Part shown: in pieces, positions 40,835-49,480 of the stretch
Layout: each line of letters starts with the position of its first letter
Numbering within the stretch: position 1 is the first letter of the stretch
Translations under genes and position numbers: made by a program
Assembly (NCBI GenBank): GCA_022648545.1
Contig: JALCMP010000004.1
Span: 1-64,000, forward strand
Direction: 5' to 3'
Origin: Bacteroidales bacterium
GTDB lineage: Bacteria; Bacteroidota; Bacteroidia; Bacteroidales; UBA932
DNA length: 64,000 nucleotides
Notes under the pieces: model-generated
Seen by the model: the letters and a program-made list of their open reading frames with translations, nothing else
Told to the model about the DNA's origin: nothing
Database searches by the model: none

Positions 40835-42904
40835 ATGGAAAAAAATTTCAAAAGATATACGATTACGGCCGCCCTCCCCTATGCCAACGGAGGAGTTCAC
40901 ATAGGCCATCTGGCCGGAGTTTATGTCCCGGCCGATATTTATGCCAGATTCCTGAGACTGCAGGGCAAGGATGTTCTCTTCGTCTGCGGGTCCGATGAAC
41001 ACGGCGTACCCATAACATTAAAAGCCAAACAGCTCGGCTGTTCGCCGCAGGATGTAGTTGATAAATATCACAACCTCATAAAAGATTCCTTCGAACAATT
41101 CGGCATAAGCTTTGACATATACTCCAGGACGACATCTAAAACACATACGGAAACGGCTTCGAAATTTTTCCGCGACCTTTATGACAAAGGTCTGTTCATA
41201 GAACGCGAGACCGAACAGTATTTCGACACTGAAGCAAATACTTTCCTGGCTGACAGATATATTACCGGAACATGCCCCAAATGCGGAAATCCTTCGGCAT
41301 ATGGAGACCAGTGCGAGAAATGCGGAAGTACCCTTAGCCCGGAAGAACTTATAAATCCGCGTTCTGCAATAAGCGGAAGCCCTCTTATAAAGAAAAAGAC
41401 AAAACACTGGTATCTTCCTCTGGATCATTATGAAGGATGGCTTAGACAATGGATACTTGACGGACACAAGGAGTGGAAAACCAATGTATACGGCCAATGC
41501 AAAAGCTGGCTCGACGGAGGATTGAAGCCCCGCGCCGTAAGCAGAGATCTTGACTGGGGAATACCGGTCCCAGTAAAGGGGGCTGAAGGAAAGGTACTGT
41601 ACGTATGGTTCGATGCTCCCATAGGATATATTTCTAATACCAGGGAACTCTATCCCGATGACTGGGAAAAATGGTGGAAAGACAAGGATACCGAACTGAT
41701 ACATTTCATCGGCAAGGACAACATTGTATTTCACTGCATAGTATTTCCTTCCATGCTTAAGGCGCACGGGGATTACATACTACCGGAAAATGTTCCTGCA
41801 AACGAATTCCTGAATCTCGAAGGCAACAAAATTTCAACATCCAGGAACTGGGCCGTATGGCTTGACGAATATCTCGTGGATTTCCCACAGAAACAGGATG
41901 TTTTAAGATATGTCCTTTGCGCAAACGCTCCCGAAACCAAGGACAACGATTTTACATGGAAAGATTTCCAGACAAGGAACAACAGCGAACTGGTTGCAAT
42001 CTACGGAAACTTCGTTAACAGGGCACTGGTCCTTACCAGAAAATATTTCGACGGAAAAGTCCCTTCGGCCGACAATCTGACCGATACGGACAGGAATATA
42101 CTTTTGCAGATAGGATCGCTCAGATCATCCATAGAAAACAGTCTTTATGCTTTCAGATTCAGGGAAGCCCTGAAAACGGCAATGGACATGGCAAGGCTTG
42201 GAAACAAATACCTGGCCGATTCCGAGCCGTGGAAACTTGCAAAAAGCGACATGAACAGAGTTGCGACAATACTGAACACGGCTTTGCAAATATGCGCCAA
42301 CCTAACGATAATATTTGATCCGTTCATACCTTTTTCATCAGAGAAGCTGCGCAAGATGCTTGACATAAGAAAAATGGAATGGAATGATCTCGGAAGGACC
42401 GATATCATGAAGGCCGGACACGTATTGGGGAAAACGGCTCTGCTTTTTGAGAAAATAGAAGACGATCAGATAGAGGCTCAGATAATGAAACTTCAAAAAG
42501 CAAAAAAGGATAACGAAGCCAAAGCTGCGGAACAGGCATTGAAGACGAGCGGCAAGAATCCTCCCAAGCCGTTGAAGAACGGATGCGTCTACGGCGACTT
42601 TGAAAAGATGGATATAAGGACAGCCACGGTAAAAGAAGCCGTCAGGGTCCCTAAAACGGACAAATTGCTAAAGCTGACGATTGATACAGGTGTCGACATA
42701 AGAACCATAGTTTCCGGCATTGCGGAATTTTATACTCCTGAAGAAATGACAGGCAGACAGATATGCATACTGGCAAATCTCGAGCCCAGGATAATAAGAG
42801 GAATTTCTTCAAAGGGCATGATTCTCATGGCGAAAGATGAAAACGGCCGTATGAGATTCATTACTCCGCAGGATAAGGTGGACAACGGAGCTTCGGTATG
42901 CTGA
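40835..42904 (+). CDS. metG: Methionyl-tRNA synthetase
   Basis: A 689-residue class I synthetase. HIGH is [13 protein letters not shown] (HIGH at 22-25); the zinc knuckle is [18 protein letters not shown] with four cysteines; the KMSKS equivalent reads NKISTSRNW, a variant usual in this branch. The last 110 residues form a tRNA-binding OB-fold domain ([31 protein letters not shown]). It follows dnaG by 14 bases and converges on the HU-CCDC81-like gene. Confidence 0.97.
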   Translation: MEKNFKRYTITAALPYANGGVHIGHLAGVYVPADIYARFLRLQGKDVLFVCGSDEHGVPITLKAKQLGCSPQDVVDKYHNLIKDSFEQFGISFDIYSRTTSKTHTETASKFFRDLYDKGLFIERETEQYFDTEANTFLADRYITGTCPKCGNPSAYGDQCEKCGSTLSPEELINPRSAISGSPLIKKKTKHWYLPLDHYEGWLRQWILDGHKEWKTNVYGQCKSWLDGGLKPRAVSRDLDWGIPVPVKGAEGKVLYVWFDAPIGYISNTRELYPDDWEKWWKDKDTELIHFIGKDNIVFHCIVFPSMLKAHGDYILPENVPANEFLNLEGNKISTSRNWAVWLDEYLVDFPQKQDVLRYVLCANAPETKDNDFTWKDFQTRNNSELVAIYGNFVNRALVLTRKYFDGKVPSADNLTDTDRNILLQIGSLRSSIENSLYAFRFREALKTAMDMARLGNKYLADSEPWKLAKSDMNRVATILNTALQICANLTIIFDPFIPFSSEKLRKMLDIRKMEWNDLGRTDIMKAGHVLGKTALLFEKIEDDQIEAQIMKLQKAKKDNEAKAAEQALKTSGKNPPKPLKNGCVYGDFEKMDIRTATVKEAVRVPKTDKLLKLTIDTGVDIRTIVSGIAEFYTPEEMTGRQICILANLEPRIIRGISSKGMILMAKDENGRMRFITPQDKVDNGASVC

Positions 42905-42912
42905 TCAGCAAT

Positions 42913-43995
42913 CTAAAGCATACCGGCGTCCTTTAGGGTTTTCAATTCGTCGCCGGAATAAAGAAGTTTTTCAAGAAAAGGCCTGCATTGATCCCTGAAA
43001 ACGTACAGGAAAATTACAGCCAGGACGATTATCGCTATTACCGAAACCGTAATAAGAAGAGCCCGGCCTTTCATGGAATTAACGGCCGTATCTTCCGCTG
43101 GCTCAGCGAGAGGTTCTTCTTTCTTTTCATGTTCAACATAATCAGAAGACTGCGAATCCTCCGCATTGCTATTAGCAATATCGTTTGCCTCTTCCTCTGC
43201 GGGAATGATTTCTTCAACTTCCAGATCTTCCTTCTCCTCTTTGATTCTCCCCGATAGCGGATCTTCTACCGGATTTTCGGACTGGTCACCATTACTACTA
43301 CCTTCTGTGCCCAAATCGACCCTGAGATCCCCTGAAATTTCCGGTATGGGAGGCAGTTTTGATTCCAGCCCCCCCTCCTCTTCTATCTGGGCTTTATCAA
43401 TTTCAATTTTCATTTCCTCATCTTCGGATATTTTATCATGTACGGCATGCTTATCATCGGAAACAACGGGTGAGTCGGCGGAAAATTTCTTCCCGGCGGC
43501 TCCCGAAACTTCGGCCACTGCTTCTTCGGGAGTAATATTCAACTGCGGATTAGCCGTAATATCGGCATCTACGGCATCAAGGGAGATAGGAGGCAAAACA
43601 CCGCCTTCGGATTCGTCGTTCTCGCCGATTTTTTCGGCATTAAAAACAAATTCGAAATTATAATCTAAAGATAAGCTGCCGAATCCCGGAAAATTATATT
43701 TCATATCAGAGACAAGCGATTTTCTTATTTCGGCAATAATCGAAGATAATTCGGAATTAACCTCCTGAGACGTAATTTTCAACCTTTCTGAAAGAGCCCC
43801 CGTTAATTTTCCATCGTCTCCCACCATCATATTGCTGAATACTATTCCGGTGACGGGAGGCAATAACAGACCTTTGTCTTCGCTGAATTTTGCAGGAAAT
43901 TCCTTAACATAGAAATAGCCTATGCCGGGCAGGGCGACCTTTTCATTATCGGCTAAAAGAGCCTTAAGGCAGGAAGATACATCATCGATATTCAT
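42913..43995 (-). CDS. HU-CCDC81-like membrane protein without SPOR domain
   Basis: A 360-residue protein. Residues about 1-58 and 60-120 look like the two HU-like domains of bacterial CCDC81-type proteins (LLADNEKVALPGIGYFYVKEFPAKFSEDKGLLLPPVTGIVFSN; LKITSQEVNSELSSIIAEIRKSL...FPGFGSLSL). A long acidic, low-complexity linker (about 130-305) leads to one membrane helix (about 312-334: LLITVSVIAIIVLAVIFLYVF) and a 25-residue tail. Relatives commonly end in a periplasmic SPOR domain after the helix; none is present here. The topology suggests cytoplasmic HU domains. Promoter TAAATTTG at 44023-44030. Confidence 0.75.
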   Translation of the reverse strand: MNIDDVSSCLKALLADNEKVALPGIGYFYVKEFPAKFSEDKGLLLPPVTGIVFSNMMVGDDGKLTGALSERLKITSQEVNSELSSIIAEIRKSLVSDMKYNFPGFGSLSLDYNFEFVFNAEKIGENDESEGGVLPPISLDAVDADITANPQLNITPEEAVAEVSGAAGKKFSADSPVVSDDKHAVHDKISEDEEMKIEIDKAQIEEEGGLESKLPPIPEISGDLRVDLGTEGSSNGDQSENPVEDPLSGRIKEEKEDLEVEEIIPAEEEANDIANSNAEDSQSSDYVEHEKKEEPLAEPAEDTAVNSMKGRALLITVSVIAIIVLAVIFLYVFRDQCRPFLEKLLYSGDELKTLKDAGML

Positions 43996-44022
43996 AATAA
44001 TCGCTTTTTTACAACAGTTTTA

Positions 44023-44030
44023 CAAATTTA
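44023..44030 (-). promoter_or_regulatory. -7 element of the HU-CCDC81-like gene
   Basis: TAAATTTG on the minus strand, exact consensus, 27 bases before the ATG at 43995. It is back to back with the tRNA-Asn promoter. Confidence 0.5.
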
Positions 44031-44054
44031 GGAAAAACTATCTTTAATAAAACA

Positions 44055-44086
44055 TTTGCAAGATATTCAAAAAAAATATACTTTTG
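44055..44086 (+). promoter_or_regulatory. Promoter of tRNA-Asn
   Basis: TTTG (44055-44058), 20 bases, TACTTTTG (44079-44086): a full consensus promoter. The predicted 5' leader of about 40 bases contains a small CCGC/GCGG hairpin and would be removed by RNase P. Confidence 0.75.
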
Positions 44087-44132
44087 TACCCGCTAAGCGG
44101 AAAACACCGCTGAGGCACTTTACAGAAAAAAT

Positions 44133-44206
44133 TCCTGAATAGCTCAGTTGGTTAGAGCATCTGACTGTTAATCAGAGGGTCGCAGGTTCAAGTCCTGCTT
44201 CAGGAG
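44133..44206 (+). tRNA. tRNA-Asn (GTT)
   Basis: A 74-base cloverleaf: acceptor TCCTGAA/TTCAGGA with discriminator G; D-arm AGCTCAGTTGGTTAGAGC; anticodon stem CTGAC/ATCAG with loop TGTTAAT giving anticodon GTT; T-arm GCAGG TTCAAGT CCTGC. The CCA end is not encoded (CAA follows). It stands alone with its own promoter and terminator rather than in a tRNA cluster. Confidence 0.97.
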
Positions 44207-44210
44207 CAAT

Positions 44211-44247
44211 AAAGCGACATGATTACTCATGTCGCTTTACTTTTTTA
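44211..44247 (+). terminator. Intrinsic terminator of tRNA-Asn
   Basis: A perfect 12-bp stem AAAGCGACATGA/TCATGTCGCTTT with a TTAC loop, followed by ACTTTTTT, beginning four bases after the tRNA. Confidence 0.93.
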
Positions 44248-44265
44248 TAAGTTTCAACAAATGGG

Positions 44266-44313
44266 AAATAAATAAAAAAAAGAAGCCTTTCGACCTCTTT
44301 TTTTTATTTATTT
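44266..44313. terminator. Perfect 18-bp hairpin between tRNA-Asn and the M16 gene
   Basis: AAATAAATAAAAAAAAGA is exactly complementary to TCTTTTTTTTATTTATTT with a 12-base loop. It lies 10 bases after the stop of the minus-strand M16 gene (44323) and after the tRNA terminator. The built-in A/T tracts suit a terminator, mainly for the M16 transcript. Confidence 0.6.
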
Positions 44314-44322
44314 TAAAACGAA

Positions 44323-47175
44323 CTACTTTTCCGGCGTACTGCCGTGGCCCGATTCAGACGGATTCATAAGGATCTTACCAAAATGTCCCTTATCTACTAT
44401 TTTCTTTGCAAATTTCTTTAGATTCTCCTTCGTAAGAACCTCCTTAACGGTCTTCACATAGTCGGAATGACGATCATATCCATATGATAAATAATCGCTC
44501 AGGACACCGAGCCAATAGCCGTTGGTTGTTATATCTTCAGGAAATTGCTTGAGCATATTTTCCCTGGCCTTGGTAAAATAATCATCGTCTACTCCATTTT
44601 CAGCAGTTGCCTTAAGTTCGTCAAGAGTCTTCTTTACAAGCCTGTCGCTGTTCTTAGGTTCCATATCGAAATTTATCATGAATAAATACTCGTCGGACGG
44701 AATATTGGCTATATAACCGGTAACACCTACTCCGTAGGTTCCGCCTTCATCTTCCCTTATCGTCTTTGTATAATTCATTGTCATGATATCGGAAAATGCC
44801 TTCATTAAAATGGAATTCTTCATATCTTTCTTCATTTTGCCGCTATAGTAAAGAATGACTGAAGTCTTGGGAGTTTTCATTGGAGTTTCGAATACGTTCG
44901 AGATACCCTTGTTCGTAAAGTGCACTATATTCTTTTTATCATATTTGCGGGATCCGGAGGATTTTACATCAAGGGATCCGAGATATTTTTGCAAAAGAGG
45001 TCTTATGGAATCATCGCTTATATTTCCTATTACTATCATTTTCATTCCCGAAGGATCGGAAAACATTTTCGAGTATGCTTCAAGGAAATCCTTGGCGTTT
45101 ATCTTGGACAACATTTCATCATTAAGAAGCGGTTTTCTGGACGAGTTTTCGAACAAGACCTTAAGAAATTCATTCTGGAATATTACAGAAGGATCCTTCG
45201 TATAATTTTTCAAGGCCTGCTTCATTTGATTTACAGCAAGTTCAACTTCGCTTTCTTCCGAACGGGGATGGGAATACTGAAGATAAATCAGCTGCAATGC
45301 CGTTTCAAAATCTTTCACGGAAGATCTTCCGGAATATCCGTTTTCAGTGGTTGCCACATATGGAGAACAACTTACGTTCCTGCCGGAAAGCACTTTCGAC
45401 AAATCGGTCATCTTGAATCCTGCAACGCCCTTGCTGGTTGCAAGATAAGGGAATATGCTTCTGTATACTTCCGGCATGCACCTGTCATCGAGAAGGGAGG
45501 AGCCTCCGGTAGTTATGGTTTTGAAAAGTATTTGGTCTTCCTTGAATTTGGTAGGTTTCAAAATAACTTCAATACCGTTATCAAGCGTTATCTTCCTTGT
45601 TCCGAATTCATATTCGCTGTCGGATTTTATTCCGCACCCCTTGAGCGAATCGGAATTCATAAGAGAAGATGAAACCGCATTTATCTTTAAAGGTTTAACT
45701 TCGGCATTAAGCGAAGAATCGAAGGCTTTCAGCAATTCTTTTTCCGACGGAACGGATACTCCTTCCTTCTCGGGAGCACTGTATGATATGAAGGCATTTT
45801 TGGAAAGATCCATTCTGGAGACCATTGCATTGAATATTTGCGGGGTAAATATTGCAAAACAAGCCTTTGCCTGTTCATAATCATATGAAGGAGAAGTAAA
45901 CGGAACTCCGTCTATGAAATCGTTTACATAATCGGGAACGATACTTCTGTTCTTACGACTGTTCTCATTTGCCGCCGCATTTTCCAAAGATGAAAGTATT
46001 GACTTTTTAGCCCTGTCGAATTCATCGTCGGTGAATCCGTACTTTATCATCCTTTTAACTTCTGTTAGGCCCCTTTCGAACGCAGGGATGGCCTTTCCTT
46101 CCTTGGGCATTACATATAATACAAATGCATCGAGATATCTCAGCACATTTTCGTTGGCGGCAAGCTGCGCCATTACGAACGGAGCATCCGGGGTCTGTGC
46201 TATATCACTCAACCGGCTGTTGGCCATTTCATCGAATAACGAATAAAAGATATCGGTCATAAGTGAAATCTTCATGCCGCGGAACTGCCTTGGCATAGGA
46301 GAGCTCTTGACAATCAATTGAACGGATGTATTTGTAAGCTCGGGATCGGTAAATATATTAACCACAGGCTTCTCATTATCGACTGGCTTTATCTCCGGTC
46401 TGACAAGCGGATTTTGCGGATCCTCTAAATCTCCGAAAATGGATTTTATCTTTTTTTCCACCTCGGCAGGATTTATATCACCTACTACTATTATAGCCTG
46501 GTTATCGGGACGGTACCATTTTTTATAATAATTCCGCAATGTATCCCTCTTGAAATTTTTAAGATTATCTTCGCTTCCGATGATCGTAAGATCTCCCAAT
46601 TTGGTTCCGTTGTACAACTTATGAACCAGCGACATGGAGTTTCTGTAACTCGCGGTATTGGTAGTCCGTTTTTCTTCCAGGATTACCCCCCTTTCGTCGT
46701 CCACTTCCTTGGGATCCAGCGTTACATAAGCAGAAAAATCCTTCAATATAAGCAAAGAAGTATCTATTACGCCTTCTCTTATAAGCGGAACGTTGTTCAG
46801 CATATATTGTGTTTTCTCGAAACCCGTCTGCGCATTTATGTTCTTGCCGAATTTGGCACCTATGGACTCCATATATGAAATTATTCCCTTTCCAGGAAAA
46901 TGGTCTGTCCCGTTGAAACACATATGTTCAAGGAAATGGGCAAGGCCGTCCTGAGCTGGCGTTTCATTTACGGCTCCGGAATTGGTTACAATATAGAAAT
47001 CAGCACGTTTTGCAGGTTTCTCATTGTGCTTAATATAATAAGTCAGGCCGTTGGCAAGTTTGCCGGTTACAACGCTCGAATCCCTCTTCAACGGGGCCTG
47101 CGGATTAAACCCCTGTCCGAATGCCATTAATGTAGACAAAAGGAAAGCGGTAATGGTAATAAATGTTTTCTTCAT
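44323..47175 (-). CDS. M16 family zinc peptidase
   Basis: A 950-residue secreted (signal peptide about 1-20, ending MAFGQ) pitrilysin-type protease. The inverted zinc motif HFLEH (H80, E83, H84) is followed by the distal zinc Glu in DDERGVILEE, so the first M16 half is active. The second half (about 520-930) contains the inactive M16 copy with the R/Y substrate signature near EDEGGTYGVGVTGY. Such full-length two-half proteins degrade oligopeptides in the periplasm. It is monocistronic with a TATATTTG promoter at 47202-47209. Confidence 0.95.
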   Translation of the reverse strand: MKKTFITITAFLLSTLMAFGQGFNPQAPLKRDSSVVTGKLANGLTYYIKHNEKPAKRADFYIVTNSGAVNETPAQDGLAHFLEHMCFNGTDHFPGKGIISYMESIGAKFGKNINAQTGFEKTQYMLNNVPLIREGVIDTSLLILKDFSAYVTLDPKEVDDERGVILEEKRTTNTASYRNSMSLVHKLYNGTKLGDLTIIGSEDNLKNFKRDTLRNYYKKWYRPDNQAIIVVGDINPAEVEKKIKSIFGDLEDPQNPLVRPEIKPVDNEKPVVNIFTDPELTNTSVQLIVKSSPMPRQFRGMKISLMTDIFYSLFDEMANSRLSDIAQTPDAPFVMAQLAANENVLRYLDAFVLYVMPKEGKAIPAFERGLTEVKRMIKYGFTDDEFDRAKKSILSSLENAAANENSRKNRSIVPDYVNDFIDGVPFTSPSYDYEQAKACFAIFTPQIFNAMVSRMDLSKNAFISYSAPEKEGVSVPSEKELLKAFDSSLNAEVKPLKINAVSSSLMNSDSLKGCGIKSDSEYEFGTRKITLDNGIEVILKPTKFKEDQILFKTITTGGSSLLDDRCMPEVYRSIFPYLATSKGVAGFKMTDLSKVLSGRNVSCSPYVATTENGYSGRSSVKDFETALQLIYLQYSHPRSEESEVELAVNQMKQALKNYTKDPSVIFQNEFLKVLFENSSRKPLLNDEMLSKINAKDFLEAYSKMFSDPSGMKMIVIGNISDDSIRPLLQKYLGSLDVKSSGSRKYDKKNIVHFTNKGISNVFETPMKTPKTSVILYYSGKMKKDMKNSILMKAFSDIMTMNYTKTIREDEGGTYGVGVTGYIANIPSDEYLFMINFDMEPKNSDRLVKKTLDELKATAENGVDDDYFTKARENMLKQFPEDITTNGYWLGVLSDYLSYGYDRHSDYVKTVKEVLTKENLKKFAKKIVDKGHFGKILMNPSESGHGSTPEK

Positions 47176-47201
47176 CGTTATAATTTTAACTATTCTTTAA
47201 A

Positions 47202-47209
47202 CAAATATA
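47202..47209 (-). promoter_or_regulatory. -7 element of the M16 peptidase gene
   Basis: TATATTTG on the minus strand, exact consensus, 26 bases before the ATG at 47175. Confidence 0.5.
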
Positions 47210-47283
47210 TAAAAAAAACATTTTGGATCTGGCATATTATTTGATTTTCTAATAAAATAAATAGAATTCAAAATCACATCATT

Positions 47284-48018
47284 ATGAAAAAATCATTACT
47301 TCTTGCAATAACGATATTGCTGGCGCTGGGATCGGCCGGAGCACAGGAATCACCAGAACCCGGACGGGAATTCATAGACGTATCGGCAAGCATCAGTAAA
47401 GATGTCACGCCCGACGAAATATATGTCGGTATTATAATAAACGAAAGAGACAATAAGGGCAAGGCCTCGGTCGAACAACAGGAAAAGAATATGATAAAAC
47501 TGCTGGAAGAAATGGGAACCGATCCTGGAAAGAATCTAACCGTAGACCATATGGACAGCAGCCTGCAAAAATACTTCATGAAGAAAAACGCCATATACGC
47601 AACAAAGAGCTACACTCTTAAGCTATCAGACGAACAGCAGCTTGCGGCTGTATTCGACGCTTTGAATTCCATAAAGATATCCGAAATTTCCTTAAAAAAG
47701 ACAAGGATATCCGACGAACTTCAGGAAAAAGTTAAACGCGAAATGCTAACCGAAGCCGCATCCAAGGCCCGGAAAAATGCAGAAATCCTTGCAGAAGCCG
47801 TCGGCAGCAAAGCAGGAGGAGCAATATACATACACAACTCCTATTCGCTGCAACGGCCTTCCAACAGAATACTTTTAAAGTCTGAGACCCTCGAAGTTGC
47901 AGGGAACGGCAGTACCATAGAATCAATTCCATCCATAAATATTTCGAAAACTACCGTTTTCGTTTCCGTCGAATGTAAATTCCGCCTCCTTTCCTCAACC
48001 GGATCCGATTCAAAATAA
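47284..48018 (+). CDS. SIMPL (DUF541) domain protein
   Basis: A 244-residue exported protein (signal peptide about 1-19, ending AGAQE) with one SIMPL/DUF541 domain: EFIDVSASISKDVTPDEIYVGIIINERDNKGKASVEQQEKNMIKLL, then KSYTLKLSDEQQLAAVFDALN and EKVKREMLTEAASKARKNAEILAEAVGSKAG. Members form periplasmic oligomers of unclear function. It has an imperfect -7-like box (ATTATTTG) upstream and a hairpin terminator downstream; it converges on the rpsF operon. Confidence 0.9.
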   Translation: MKKSLLLAITILLALGSAGAQESPEPGREFIDVSASISKDVTPDEIYVGIIINERDNKGKASVEQQEKNMIKLLEEMGTDPGKNLTVDHMDSSLQKYFMKKNAIYATKSYTLKLSDEQQLAAVFDALNSIKISEISLKKTRISDELQEKVKREMLTEAASKARKNAEILAEAVGSKAGGAIYIHNSYSLQRPSNRILLKSETLEVAGNGSTIESIPSINISKTTVFVSVECKFRLLSSTGSDSK

Positions 48019-48030
48019 TATTGATAGCAA

Positions 48031-48079
48031 ATTGTAAAAAACAAAGAGGGACCGCATCATTTTAATGCGATCCCTCTTT
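48031..48079. terminator. Bidirectional terminator between the SIMPL gene and the rpsF operon
   Basis: AAAGAGGGAccGCAT/ATGCgaTCCCTCTTT forms a hairpin at 48043-48079. On the minus strand it is followed by GTTTTTTAC, a good U-tract for ending the rpsF-rpsR-rplI transcript; on the plus strand the tract is weak. Confidence 0.82.
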
Positions 48080-48107
48080 AATATTGTCAGGCAGCTAAAC
48101 TGCTATT

Positions 48108-48581
48108 TTATTCTGCTTTTTCCTTTTCGGAAGCATCTTCGTCTACTACTTCGACATTTACAGTGGCATATATGTTTTTATAGCAGCCGATTTTAGCATT
48201 ATACTCACCGATTTCCTGAATTTTGTCATCGGCAACCTCTATGCTCTTTCTGTCTATATCAAATCCTTTTGCAGCAAGTGCATCGGCAATCTGTATACTG
48301 TTGACAGAACCATATATCTTACCGGAATTGCTCACTTTGGTTGCTATAGTAACCTTTATACCTTCGAGTTTGGCAGCCAAAGCCTTTGCATCATCTATAA
48401 GCTTGGCTTCCTTATGTGCTCTCTGTCTCGTATTTTCCGCAAGCACTTTCTTTGCGGAGACAGTTGCTATAGTAGCCATTCCCCTTGGTATGAGGTAATT
48501 TACGGCATAGCCATTCTTTACATTAACGATATCGTCCTTGTGTCCCAAATTACGGACATCCTGTTTCAAAATAATCTCCAT
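48108..48581 (-). CDS. rplI: 50S ribosomal protein L9
   Basis: A 157-residue bL9. The N-terminal RNA-binding domain starts MEIILKQDVRNLGHKDDIVNVKNGYAVNYLIPRGMA, then comes the long connecting helix (LAENTRQRAHKEAKLIDDAKALAAKLEG) and the C-terminal domain (GKIYGSVNSIQIADAL). The C-terminus has an acidic tail (DEDASEKEKAE). It is preceded by a strong AGGAGG six bases before the ATG, unusual for this genome. Last gene of rpsF-rpsR-rplI. Confidence 0.98.
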   Translation of the reverse strand: MEIILKQDVRNLGHKDDIVNVKNGYAVNYLIPRGMATIATVSAKKVLAENTRQRAHKEAKLIDDAKALAAKLEGIKVTIATKVSNSGKIYGSVNSIQIADALAAKGFDIDRKSIEVADDKIQEIGEYNAKIGCYKNIYATVNVEVVDEDASEKEKAE

Positions 48582-48587
48582 TGTAAA

Positions 48588-48593
48588 CCTCCT
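48588..48593 (-). promoter_or_regulatory. Strong Shine-Dalgarno site of rplI
   Basis: AGGAGG with a six-base spacer to ATG 48581. Most starts I inspected in this window have only A/T-rich sequence here. Confidence 0.75.
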
Positions 48594-48866
48594 CTACTTC
48601 AATAAATCAGTTACATAAGGCAGCAAAGCCAAATGTCTGGCACGCTTTACAGCCTGAGCTACCTTTTTTTGGAACTTCAGCGAAGTTCCTGTAATCCTGC
48701 GCGGAAGCAATTTACCCTGTTCGTTAAGGAATTTCTTAAGAAACTCGGGATCCTTGTAATCCACATATTTTATATGCGCCTTTTTGAAACGGCAATATTT
48801 CTTTTTCTTAACTTCCACCGTAGGCGGATTAAGATATCTTATTTCATTATTATTGCGACCTGCCAT
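48594..48866 (-). CDS. rpsR: 30S ribosomal protein S18
   Basis: A 90-residue bS18 with the conserved [64 protein letters not shown] core. It binds S6 in the 30S platform. The start is preceded by AGGAGG eight bases upstream, embedded in the last codons of rpsF (GAG GAG GAA TAA). Confidence 0.98.
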   Translation of the reverse strand: MAGRNNNEIRYLNPPTVEVKKKKYCRFKKAHIKYVDYKDPEFLKKFLNEQGKLLPRRITGTSLKFQKKVAQAVKRARHLALLPYVTDLLK

Positions 48867-48869
48867 AAT

Positions 48870-49286
48870 TTATTCCTCCTCTGCTTCTTTATTTTCGTTG
48901 GCTTTTGCCTTCGATTGCTCTTTATTCTTGTTTACTTCGGTCTTATCGGAATTTGAGCTCTTGTTGCTTCTTCTTTTCTCAGCATAGGCAACGGCGTTCT
49001 TATCCAGGGATACGGTAAGATACCTTATTATCCTCTCATCCCTTTTGTATTGCGTTTCAAGTACATCTATAAATTGAGAATCCGCAACAAACTCAATAAG
49101 ATGATAAAAACCCGTGGTTTTCTTCTGGATCGTATAGGCCAGCTTCTTAAGGCCCCAATCCTCATCATATACAATCTCCCCTCCGTTATCTCTTATAAGG
49201 TCGAGATACTTGGTGACCGCTTCCTTCATCTGGGTTTCAGACAAAACGGGAGTTGCAATGAAAACGGTTTCGTAATGCTTTAACAT
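48870..49286 (-). CDS. rpsF: 30S ribosomal protein S6
   Basis: A 138-residue bS6: KHYETVFIATPVLSETQMKEAVTKYLDLIRDNGGEIVYDEDWGLKKLAYTIQKKTTGFYHLIEF, then a long charged tail (KRRSNKSSNSDKTEVNKNKEQSKAKANENKEAEEE). First gene of rpsF-rpsR-rplI, with promoter and structured leader upstream. The start at 49286 has no Shine-Dalgarno, unlike the two genes after it. Confidence 0.98.
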   Translation of the reverse strand: MLKHYETVFIATPVLSETQMKEAVTKYLDLIRDNGGEIVYDEDWGLKKLAYTIQKKTTGFYHLIEFVADSQFIDVLETQYKRDERIIRYLTVSLDKNAVAYAEKRRSNKSSNSDKTEVNKNKEQSKAKANENKEAEEE

Positions 49287-49366
49287 TTCTCGTTGTGTTA
49301 AATTATTTTAATTAATTATAACCCGCCCTCCATCAATGTAATTTGCAACATTACTCCGGATTACGG
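49287..49366 (-). ncRNA. Candidate S6:S18-binding leader of the rpsF operon
   Basis: The leader reads AACCC...GGGTT (outer helix) enclosing GTAAT-GTTGCAA-ATTAC (inner hairpin), with an asymmetric internal loop carrying CCGGA. A known rpsF leader motif, found in many phyla, places a CCG in a bulge where the S6:S18 complex binds to repress translation. The fit here is by eye. An A/T-rich single-stranded stretch of about 40 bases then leads to the rpsF ATG. Confidence 0.5.
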
Positions 49367-49371
49367 GGTTG

Positions 49372-49403
49372 CAAATGTATACAAATTATTTATATTCAAC
49401 AAA
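49372..49403 (-). promoter_or_regulatory. Promoter of the rpsF operon
   Basis: On the minus strand TTTG (49403-49400), 20 bases, TACATTTG (49379-49372): full consensus. The -33 element overlaps the U-tract of the upstream hairpin terminator at 49401-49438. Confidence 0.75.
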
Positions 49404-49438
49404 AAAAAGGAAAAGACAACCATAAGGCCGTCTTTTCC
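49401..49438 (-). terminator. Intrinsic terminator upstream of rpsF
   Basis: GGAAAAGAC/GTCTTTTCC 9-bp stem followed on the minus strand by eight U residues. It could end the candidate small RNA and any read-through from the TPR gene. Confidence 0.85.
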
Positions 49439-49480
49439 TCCGCTTAAATACGATTGTTAATAATTCTTTTACTTCGTTTC
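49401..49480 (-). ncRNA. Candidate small RNA, about 80 nt
   Basis: A perfect promoter at 49486-49517 and a strong terminator at 49401-49438 bracket a transcript of about 80 bases (AATTGAAACGAAGTAAAAGAATT... to the U8 tract) with no ORF; the only ATG lies within the terminator stem-loop. It sits between the TPR gene and the rpsF promoter. I know of no family name for it. It could instead be an attenuated upstream start for the rpsF operon. Confidence 0.5.

Noticed and set aside
42899-42908. GCTGATCAGC palindrome at the metG stop as a terminator
   Set aside because: A ten-base palindrome with no loop or U-tract; more likely chance.
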